Assembly (NCBI RefSeq): GCF_007827975.1
Contig: NZ_VITT01000003.1
Direction: 5' to 3' (one strand)
DNA from: Nitrospirillum viridazoti
GTDB taxonomy: Bacteria > Pseudomonadota > Alphaproteobacteria > Azospirillales > Azospirillaceae
DNA: 64,000 bases
Translations under genes and position numbers: made by a program
Shown here: piece by piece, positions 57,726-64,000 of the stretch
Layout of the letters: every line of letters starts with the position of its first letter
How positions within the stretch are numbered: position 1 is the first letter of the stretch
Notes under the pieces: generated by a model
Told to the model about the DNA's origin: nothing
What the model saw: only the letters and a program-made list of their open reading frames with translations
Database searches by the model: none

Positions 57726-58532
57726 ATGAGTGGAACCGACCGCCGTATGCTCGCCAAATCCCAGGCTGAAGGGACGGAGGAGGGCGCGGGCCCGGCCGTC
57801 ATCCTGGTGGAGCCCCAGTTGGGGGAGAACATCGGCACCGTGGCGCGGGCCATGCTGAACCACGGCCTGACCGACCTGCGCCTGGTGAACCCGCGCGACG
57901 GCTGGCCCAACGAGAAGGCGGTGTCGGCATCGGCCGGCGCCACCCTGGTGCTGGACCAGGCCCGCGTGTACGAGAGCACCAAGGACGCCATCGCCGACCT
58001 GCAGAAGGTCTACGCCACCACGGCGCGCCCCCGCTACATGGTCAAGACCGTGCTGACGGCGCGCGAGGCGGCGACGGAGATGCGGGCGCATGCCCAGGTG
58101 GGCCGTGGCGTGGGCATCCTGTTCGGGCCGGAGCGCACGGGCCTGGTCAATGACGACATCGCGCTGGCCGACACCATCATCACCATCCCGCTGAACCCAG
58201 GCTTTTCCTCCCTGAACCTGGCGCAGTGCGTGCTGCTGGTAGCGCACGAATGGTTCCAGGCGGGCTATGAGGGGCCGGAGCGGCAGCTCTACACCGGCAA
58301 CTCCCGCCCCGCGACCAAGGAAGAGCTGGTCAACCTGTTCGAGCACCTGGAGCTGGAACTGGACGCCACCGGCTTTTACACCAGCGAGGAGAAGCGCCCC
58401 AGCATGGTGCGCAACATCCGCAACATGCTGCAGCGGGCGCACATGACGGAGCAGGAGGTGCGCACCCTGCACGGCGTCATCGCCGCCCTCACCGGCCGGC
58501 GCAAGGACGGCGGCCCGGTGAAGGGGCACTGA
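57726..58532 (+). CDS. trmJ: tRNA (cytidine/uridine-2'-O-)-methyltransferase TrmJ
   Basis: SPOUT methyltransferase of 268 residues that 2'-O-methylates position 32 of tRNAs. The motifs VEPQLGENIGTVARAMLNHG, ILFGPERTGL and IPLNPGFSSLNLAQCVLL form the deep trefoil knot. The C-terminal helical part (LFEHLELELDATGF, IRNMLQRAHMTEQEVRTLHG) is typical of TrmJ. It lies 31 bp after cimA on the same strand. Confidence 0.94.
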   Translation: MSGTDRRMLAKSQAEGTEEGAGPAVILVEPQLGENIGTVARAMLNHGLTDLRLVNPRDGWPNEKAVSASAGATLVLDQARVYESTKDAIADLQKVYATTARPRYMVKTVLTAREAATEMRAHAQVGRGVGILFGPERTGLVNDDIALADTIITIPLNPGFSSLNLAQCVLLVAHEWFQAGYEGPERQLYTGNSRPATKEELVNLFEHLELELDATGFYTSEEKRPSMVRNIRNMLQRAHMTEQEVRTLHGVIAALTGRRKDGGPVKGH

Positions 58533-58544
58533 TCCCCACGCCCG

Positions 58545-59414
58545 TCACACGACCACCGGCACGTGGAAATCGATGACGGCGCCGGGGCGGGTGGGCGCGA
58601 ATTCGCTGTCGTAAAGCTCGAAGTCCGGGCTGTCCGCCACCTTTAGGCCCGACGCCGGGATCAGTTCGCCCCAGATGCGAGCCATGGCCGCCTTGACCTG
58701 GGGATGCAGGGGGCCGCCATTCAGCGTGATGCGGAACACGGCGTAGGTCGCGGCGGGGATGCGCAGGGTGGTGAACCCTGCCGGCGGCGTGGCGTCTGGG
58801 GCGACGCGGACGCCGGCCATGTAATCGAAGCTGCCTTCCGAGCGGTCCGCCGCCCACACCACACCGTAGGTGGCCCAGCTGGGTTCCTGGCCCGCGAAGG
58901 GCAAGGCGCCGATCAGCGCCGGCCAAAGCTGGGGAATGGTGGCCTTGGTGGCGTCGTCGAAGCGTCGCGACGGGCCGGCGACGGTGAAGGCCTCCAGGGC
59001 GGTCAGGTCGGGCAGTTGGATGACGTCGACATCGGCGCTGTCGGGCGGGGTCATGGGATATTGTCCTTCGAATGGGGTGGCGGAGTAGCCTCGCCGGAAC
59101 CGGCCCGGGGTCACGCCGAAGAGGCGCCCGAAGGCGCGGGTGAACGCTTCCTGGGAGTCGAAGCCGCAATCGAACGCCAGGTCGATCAGGCGCACGCCGG
59201 GATCGCTGGCCAGGCGCTGTGCCGCCTTGACCAGCCGCCGCCCCCGGACATGGGCCATGACGCCACGGCCCATGCGGGCGGTGAACAGGCGGGAGAAATG
59301 ATAGGGCGACAGCGCCATGCGGTTGGCGATGTCGTCCAGTGTCAGCGGCTGGTCCAAATTGTCCTCGATCCAGGACAGGAGGTCGGCGAGGCGATCGGGG
59401 CGGTGCTGCTTCAT
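58545..59414 (-). CDS. AraC-family regulator with GyrI-like effector domain
   Basis: The 289 residues begin with two AraC helix-turn-helix units (LTLDDIANRMALSPYHFSRLFTA and IDLAFDCGFDSQEAFTRAFGRLFGVTPGRFR, about 20-110). A GyrI-like/effector-binding domain follows (about 125-289, LPDLTALEAFTVAGPSRRF to FELYDSEFAPTRPG). This N-HTH plus C-effector layout resembles Rob/SoxS-type multidrug-responsive regulators. It diverges from the alpha/beta hydrolase gene. Confidence 0.93.
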   Translation of the reverse strand: MKQHRPDRLADLLSWIEDNLDQPLTLDDIANRMALSPYHFSRLFTARMGRGVMAHVRGRRLVKAAQRLASDPGVRLIDLAFDCGFDSQEAFTRAFGRLFGVTPGRFRRGYSATPFEGQYPMTPPDSADVDVIQLPDLTALEAFTVAGPSRRFDDATKATIPQLWPALIGALPFAGQEPSWATYGVVWAADRSEGSFDYMAGVRVAPDATPPAGFTTLRIPAATYAVFRITLNGGPLHPQVKAAMARIWGELIPASGLKVADSPDFELYDSEFAPTRPGAVIDFHVPVVV

Positions 59415-59534
59415 GCCGCCACTATGGCCAATGCCAACTCCGCCGTCCTGACCGGTCTTGCTGTCTTGGGGGGAAGGGAGGCACCCTGGTGCCCTGCCGA
59501 CGCCGACGGGTCGGCCAACGATGCGGGGAAGCCA

Positions 59535-60497
59535 ATGCGGTCAGGGATGATGATACGGGCGGCGATGCTGGCGGCCGCCTTGGCGATGGCGCCTATCATG
59601 GCGCCGGGGGACGGACGCGCGGCCGAGGGCGTGACGCCCGCCGCCGCCGGACGGGCGGTGAAGACCGAGGCCCAGACCATCCGGCTGTTCGGCGCATCCA
59701 TCAAATACTACGAGGCGGGCCAGGGCCCCACCCTGGTGCTGGTCCACGGCCTGGGCAGCAGCGCCACGGGCGACTGGGGCAAGGTCATGGCGGATCTGGC
59801 CAAGACCCATCACGTCCTGGCTCTGGATCAACTGGGCTTCGGCGCGTCGGACAAGCCCATGATCGACTACGCCATCCAGACCTGGGTGGATTTCCTGGGG
59901 GAATTCCTGCGCCAGAAGAAGGTGACGGACTTCACCCTGATGGGCGAATCCCTGGGCGGCTGGATTTCGGCGCAGTACACCATCCAGGCCCTGGACGGCA
60001 TCGCGGCCGATCCCGCCTTCGCCCTGCCCAAGCCCACCAGGCTGGTGCTGTGCGACGCCGCCGGCCGGCACGACACCATGGCCAAGGCCTTCGGCCCGAA
60101 GCCGACTGGCGCCGACGCCCCGCCCCCCGCCGCCTCGCTGGCCGGGCAGAAGGCCATGCTGGGCGCCATCTTCCACGACCCGCGCTGGTCCAACGGCCCC
60201 GCCGCCCTGAAGCGCGGCTTCGCCTGGAGCCTGTCCAAGGGCGACGCCTGGACCATCCACGCCGTCTACAGCAACCCGGCGCTGCTGAACGAGACGGTGG
60301 ACGGCAAGCTGAAGGACATCACCATCCCCACCCTGGTGGTCTGGGGGGCGGAGGACAAGCTGCTGCCGCCGGCGGACGGCCAGTTCTATGCCGACGGCAT
60401 CCCGGGGGCCAAGCTGGTCACCATCCCCGACAGCGGCCACGCCCCCATGATCGAGACGCCCAAGGCCTTCCTGGCGGCGGTGGAACCGTTCCTCTAG
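59535..60497 (+). CDS. Exported alpha/beta hydrolase
   Basis: The 320-residue product has an N-terminal signal-like segment (IRAAMLAAALAMAPIMAPGDGRAA). The hydrolase core has HGLGSSATGDWG (oxyanion), nucleophile elbow GESLGGWIS (Ser) and DSGHAPMIETPKAF (His), with an acidic residue in GAEDKLLPP. ATG 59535 follows GGGGAAG; a second ATG at 59547 is possible. It sits head-to-head with the AraC regulator, which probably controls it. Substrate unknown. Confidence 0.9.
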   Translation: MRSGMMIRAAMLAAALAMAPIMAPGDGRAAEGVTPAAAGRAVKTEAQTIRLFGASIKYYEAGQGPTLVLVHGLGSSATGDWGKVMADLAKTHHVLALDQLGFGASDKPMIDYAIQTWVDFLGEFLRQKKVTDFTLMGESLGGWISAQYTIQALDGIAADPAFALPKPTRLVLCDAAGRHDTMAKAFGPKPTGADAPPPAASLAGQKAMLGAIFHDPRWSNGPAALKRGFAWSLSKGDAWTIHAVYSNPALLNETVDGKLKDITIPTLVVWGAEDKLLPPADGQFYADGIPGAKLVTIPDSGHAPMIETPKAFLAAVEPFL

Positions 60498-60559
60498 AAT
60501 TTGACCGCAAGAAAATCCCCTGTACCCTTGGCGGCAATGAAACCAAGGGGATGGGGATC

Positions 60560-62254
60560 ATGATGCGAATGGGGCGGGTCGCGGCGGCGGTATCCGGTTT
60601 GGCGCTGCTGGCGGGCCAGATGGCGGCTCAGGCTTGGGCCGCGCCCACCCTGCTGGTCAACGCCCTCATCCATACAGAGGATGCCGCCCACCCCACGGCC
60701 AGCGCGCTGGCCTGGGACGAGACCGGCATCCTGCTGGCGGTGGGGGAGACGGCGGACCTGACCCAGCGCTATCCCGGCGCCGCCACGGTGGATGCCGGCG
60801 GTGCCCCCGTGGTGCCCGGCCTGATCGACGCCCACGGCCATGTGCAGGAGGAGGGGGCGGCGCTGCTGACCGCCGACCTGTCGGGTAGCACCAGCAAGGC
60901 CGAGATCCTCACCCGCCTGAAGGCGCAGGCGGCCAAGCTGCCACTCGGTGATTGGCTGCAGGGCTGGGGTTGGGACCAGAACCGCTGGGCGGACAAGGCC
61001 TTTCCCACCGCCGCCGACCTGGACGCCGCCTTTCCCGACCGGCCGGTGCGGCTGGAGCGTATCGACGGCCACGCCGTCTGGGTCAACAGCGCCGCCCTGC
61101 GTGTCATGGCGGCGCAACCCAAGGCCAAGAGCCTGGACGGCACCTGGCAGCCGCAAGGCGGCCGCATCGTGCGCAAGGGCAAGAAGGCCACGGGCGTGCT
61201 GATCGACAACGCCATGGATTTGGTGGCCGAGGCCCTGCCGTCGCGCACCGACGCCCAGATCCGCCAGAACTATAAGCTAGCGTTCGCCGAGATGGTGTCG
61301 CTGGGCCTGACCGGCACGCATGAGCCCGGCATCGACCTGCAGTCCTTCCGCGTGCTGCAGGATATGGCCGCCAAGGGGGAGGTGCCGGTGCGGCTCTACA
61401 CCATGGCCGACGGCGACCAGGAGGCGCTGGCGTGGTTGTGCAGCCAAAACGGCGGCTATACCGATCCCACGGGCCGTGTGCGCATGCGGGCGGTGAAGCT
61501 GTACATCGACGGCGCGCTGGGCAGCCGGGGTGCCAAGCTGCTGCGCCCCTACAGCGACGATCCCGGCAACAGCGGCATCTATGTCACCAACCCCGCCGAC
61601 TATCCCCGCATCGTGGCCAAGGCCAAGGGCTGCCATCTGCAGGTGGCGACCCACGCCATCGGCGACGGCGGCAACCGCCTGGTGCTGGACACCTACGCCA
61701 AGGTGCTGGGCGCGGACGCCAAGAGCGACCACCGCTGGCGGGTGGAGCACGCCCAGATCCTGACCCTGGATGACATTCCGCGCTTCGCCCGGCTGGGCGT
61801 CATCGCCTCCATGCAGCCCACCCACGCCACCTCCGACATGCCGTGGGCGGAGAAGCGCCTGGGCCATGACCGCCTGGCCGGCGCCTATGCCTGGCAGAGC
61901 CTGCGCCGGGCGGGTGCCCGCTTGGCCCTGGGCTCCGACTTCCCGGTGGAGAAGGTGAACCCCATGCTGGGCCTCTATGCCGCCGTCACCCGCCAGGACC
62001 TGGCCGGCCAGCCCCCGGGCGGCTGGCTGCCCGACCAGAAGCTGACGCGGGAGGAGGCGCTGGCCGGTTTCACCCGCGACGCCGCCTATGCCGGCTTCAT
62101 GGAGGGGGAGGTGGGCGCCCTGAAGCCGGGCCTGCGCGCCGACTTCGTCATCCTCAGCGCTGACCCCCTGACCGTGCCCCCGCGCCAGATCGCCGACATC
62201 AAGCCGCTGTCCACCTGGGTGGACGGCCGGAAGGTGTACGAGGCCGGGAAGTAG
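60560..62254 (+). CDS. Exported amidohydrolase (YtcJ-like)
   Basis: The 564-residue metal-dependent amidohydrolase has a signal peptide (VSGLALLAGQMAAQAWA). The metal-binding DAHGHV (His92, His94) is near the N-terminal end of the barrel, QVATHAIGDGG and WRVEHAQIL supply further ligands, and LGSDFPVEKVNP carries the catalytic Asp. The amidohydrolase_3 layout is complete. ATG 60560 is chosen for its AAGGGG spacing; 60551 and 60563 are alternatives. It lies 62 bp after the alpha/beta hydrolase. Confidence 0.92.
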   Translation: MMRMGRVAAAVSGLALLAGQMAAQAWAAPTLLVNALIHTEDAAHPTASALAWDETGILLAVGETADLTQRYPGAATVDAGGAPVVPGLIDAHGHVQEEGAALLTADLSGSTSKAEILTRLKAQAAKLPLGDWLQGWGWDQNRWADKAFPTAADLDAAFPDRPVRLERIDGHAVWVNSAALRVMAAQPKAKSLDGTWQPQGGRIVRKGKKATGVLIDNAMDLVAEALPSRTDAQIRQNYKLAFAEMVSLGLTGTHEPGIDLQSFRVLQDMAAKGEVPVRLYTMADGDQEALAWLCSQNGGYTDPTGRVRMRAVKLYIDGALGSRGAKLLRPYSDDPGNSGIYVTNPADYPRIVAKAKGCHLQVATHAIGDGGNRLVLDTYAKVLGADAKSDHRWRVEHAQILTLDDIPRFARLGVIASMQPTHATSDMPWAEKRLGHDRLAGAYAWQSLRRAGARLALGSDFPVEKVNPMLGLYAAVTRQDLAGQPPGGWLPDQKLTREEALAGFTRDAAYAGFMEGEVGALKPGLRADFVILSADPLTVPPRQIADIKPLSTWVDGRKVYEAGK

Positions 62255-62358
62255 GATTTTAGTGCGCTGCCCGGGTTGTGCCCCTAGCGCACCACAATCG
62301 CGCTGATAGAATGATCGCTAAGCCGCCACGATTGCGGCGGTGGAGATTGGGGGGGACA

Positions 62359-63111
62359 ATGCGCGCTGGGGTATTCGCTATTCTATTGATGGCGGGTCTG
62401 TTGGCTGGAGCCGGGCGTGCGACCGCCGAGGAACAGGGGGGCGCTGCCGGGCCGACGGCGTCGGCGGATAAGGTTGATCATGAGGAGATGAGGCACCTGA
62501 TCCGTGACGGCTTGCAGTTGCTGCAGTCTGGCCAGCCGCGCCAAGCCATCGACAGCGATTTCGATAAGATCATCGCCGCTTACGAGGCAGCTTATAAGGA
62601 CGGCAAGGTGCAGGTCTATTCCATCGCCAATCCGGCGGAGGCGCTGGCCTACATGGCGATGGCGGCCAAGGACGGCAAGCATGCGGTGGCGCTGGACGAC
62701 ACCTGGGCCTATGCCTTGTATTTCAAAGGTTATGCGCTGGTGGAAATGAGCGATCTCGCTGGAGGTGAGGCGGTTCTGCAGCAGGCCCAGGCACTGGCCC
62801 CGTTCAATCCACAAATCATGATGGAACGGGCGAATATTCATAAGTTGCGGAAGGAATGGCCGCAGGCGATGGAGCTGTATCAAGCGGCCGCCGGCTTTGC
62901 CAGCGGCTTCGCGCGGCCTGGGCTTGAAGCGGATATGGAGGCCAAGGCCAGCCATGGCATCGCCTACATCGATTCCGAGACAGGCAAGCTCGATGAAGCG
63001 GAAGCCATCTATAAGAAGTGCCTGGAGAAGAACCCGCAAGACGGCTACGCCAAGAATGAGCTGCAATTCATCGCTGGCCAGCGGGCGAAGCAAGCGCGAC
63101 AGGCCCAGTAA
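62359..63111 (+). CDS. Exported TPR protein, first of a tandem pair
   Basis: ATG 62359 follows GGGGGGA by 3-4 nt and gives 250 residues. A signal peptide (FAILLMAGLLAGAGRATAEE) precedes TPR-like helices: SGQPRQAIDSDFDKIIAAYEAAYKDGK, LAGGEAVLQQAQALAP, WPQAMELYQAAAG and GKLDEAEAIYKKCLEKNPQDGYAKNEL. The KIIAAYEA-YKD block aligns with the next gene, so the two arose by duplication. Function unknown. Confidence 0.85.
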   Translation: MRAGVFAILLMAGLLAGAGRATAEEQGGAAGPTASADKVDHEEMRHLIRDGLQLLQSGQPRQAIDSDFDKIIAAYEAAYKDGKVQVYSIANPAEALAYMAMAAKDGKHAVALDDTWAYALYFKGYALVEMSDLAGGEAVLQQAQALAPFNPQIMMERANIHKLRKEWPQAMELYQAAAGFASGFARPGLEADMEAKASHGIAYIDSETGKLDEAEAIYKKCLEKNPQDGYAKNELQFIAGQRAKQARQAQ

Positions 63112-63122
63112 TGAGGTGAGAC

Positions 63123-63884
63123 GTGGGCCCGTTGCTGCGATGCTGTATCGTGATGATGGCCCTGGTGCCTGCGTCGGCGGCGGCCGTCCCGCCCGGGCCG
63201 GATCCGGCTGGCCAAGGCGCGGCACCGATACCGAGCGTTGACTTGGCGCCCGATCCCCGGCTGGCGGATGGCCTACAGGAAGGGCTGGCGGCTTTGCGCG
63301 GCGGGGACGCCCGCCTGGCCCTGGACGGCTATTTCAACAAGATCATTGCCGCCTACGAGGCGCGCTACCGCGACATCAAGGAACGTCTCTATTGTGCCCG
63401 CACCCAGGCCGAGGCGAGCCGCTATCTGAAAGAAGCGGCCGCCCGGCAACAAAGCGTGCGAATCGTGGAGGCAGGGCTGGTCCAGGCTTATGCCTACCGG
63501 GCTTATGAACTGATGGTACTGAACGACGCGGCGGGCGCGGTGGAGAGCCTGGAACGGGCACGCGACCTATTGCCAGGCAACGCCGCGATCCTGTCCCGTC
63601 TGGCGGCCCTCTACAAGGCGCAGCAGAAATTGCCCCAGGCGCTGGAGACCTATCAGGCGGCGGTGCCGGCCGCGTCCGAACTGTCGCCGGCGGACCGGCG
63701 GTGGGGGGAATTGTACGACGCTTATCACGGCCTGGGCGGCGTTTATGCGGCCATGGGTCGCCTGGACGAGGCTGCCGCGACCTACCAGCAATGTTTGGCG
63801 GTGCTGCCGGACGATGACGATGCCAAGGAGGAACTGGCCTATATCCGGCAGCGGCAAGCCAAGGCTCAAGACCGGAGCCCTTAG
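63123..63884 (+). CDS. Exported TPR protein, second of a tandem pair
   Basis: The 253-residue product starts at GTG 63123, 11 bp after its paralogue. A signal peptide (CCIVMMALVPASAAA) precedes DGYFNKIIAAYEARYRDIKERLY, AVESLERARDLLPGNAAILSRLAALYKAQQKLPQALETYQAAVPAAS and GRLDEAAATYQQCLAVLPDDDDAKEELAYI. Motif order matches the preceding protein throughout, despite clear divergence, so the pair is old. They may form a complex. Confidence 0.85.
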   Translation: MGPLLRCCIVMMALVPASAAAVPPGPDPAGQGAAPIPSVDLAPDPRLADGLQEGLAALRGGDARLALDGYFNKIIAAYEARYRDIKERLYCARTQAEASRYLKEAAARQQSVRIVEAGLVQAYAYRAYELMVLNDAAGAVESLERARDLLPGNAAILSRLAALYKAQQKLPQALETYQAAVPAASELSPADRRWGELYDAYHGLGGVYAAMGRLDEAAATYQQCLAVLPDDDDAKEELAYIRQRQAKAQDRSP

Positions 63885-63937
63885 CCGACTTCACCCCGGC
63901 CAATAAGACGCTCAAGGATTCCTCGGGTTTTTCAGGC

Positions 63938-63962
63938 TGCCGCCGCTGGCAGAGTGGCGGCA
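63938..63962. repeat. Inverted repeat before the last gene
   Basis: TGCCGCC (63938-63944) pairs with GGCGGCA (63956-63962) across an 11-nt loop, 24 bp before the next start. It could be an operator or a terminator, and nothing decides between them. Confidence 0.35.
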
Positions 63963-63986
63963 ACCTTCAAACCTGGGAGCCCATCC

Positions 63987-64000
63987 ATGACCCAATCCGC
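63987..64000 (+). CDS. Start of an ORF continuing beyond the window
   Basis: ATG at 63987 begins MTQSA, with GGGAG about 8-12 nt upstream. Only the first residues are visible, so no product can be named. Confidence 0.4.

Noticed and set aside
59339..62254. One 971-codon frame joining unrelated sequence to the amidohydrolase
   Set aside because: The first 400 codons are a shadow of the alpha/beta hydrolase. The real protein starts at its signal peptide near 60560.

Overview
The window is GC-rich alphaproteobacterial chromosome. The gene families and layout (a complete cbb3 oxidase locus ccoNOQP-ccoGHIS with an FNR/FixK-type box, recG divergent from sdhE-mfd, SpoA/FliN, many TPR proteins) best fit Rhodospirillales, probably an Azospirillum/Nitrospirillum-like genus. 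The genus is inferred, since the window has no rRNA or marker gene. I found no tRNA, rRNA or CRISPR array.

Layout. 1-9570: a truncated DUF2189 membrane gene diverges from the cbb3 oxidase operon (ccoNOQP), which ends in a strong terminator. The assembly operon ccoG-ccoH-ccoI-ccoS and a small membrane ORF follow. 9681-12585: a Mug-like glycosylase, a membrane diguanylate cyclase, an orphan FliN-like protein and a hotdog thioesterase. 12620-18733 (minus): a roughly 2,000-residue protein made almost entirely of octapeptide repeats grouped into 56-residue (sometimes 80-residue) blocks. This is the most unusual object here. 19262-21809 (minus): a CRP-type regulator and a type III polyketide synthase paired with an isoprenylcysteine-methyltransferase-like enzyme, a phenolic-lipid-type pair. 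22058-26739: accessory DNA around recG, with a markedly AT-rich nucleoside-deoxyribosyltransferase/TIR-like gene touching the recG 3' end and an AT-rich secreted-protein gene behind its 5' end.

26987-35935: sdhE and mfd, small exported and TPR proteins, an O-acetylhomoserine sulfhydrylase, a second DUF2189 gene, a VOC protein and a hotdog protein. 35995-40730 (minus): an archaic (Csu-like, spore-coat-U) chaperone-usher pilus operon. 40886-46397: a serine hydrolase, a DUF1080 protein behind a LacI-type operator candidate, an unknown 424-residue protein behind a perfect 22-bp palindrome, an epoxide-hydrolase-like enzyme and a FrnE-like DsbA protein. 46695-58532: gltX and cysS, two TPR proteins (one with exact 45-residue repeats), a secreted protein resembling the VHL beta domain, a chemoreceptor, citramalate synthase and TrmJ. 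58545-64000: an AraC regulator divergent from an alpha/beta hydrolase, an exported amidohydrolase and two tandem paralogous TPR exported proteins.

How the parts work together: the first 9.5 kb encode microaerobic respiration, with the catalytic subunits under a likely FNR/FixK promoter and the copper-loading and assembly factors (CcoG, H, I, S) in a second unit that may carry its own weaker box. The Csu-like pilus, the repeat giant, the diguanylate cyclase and the phenolic-lipid pair suggest a surface, biofilm or encystment lifestyle, but that link is inference.
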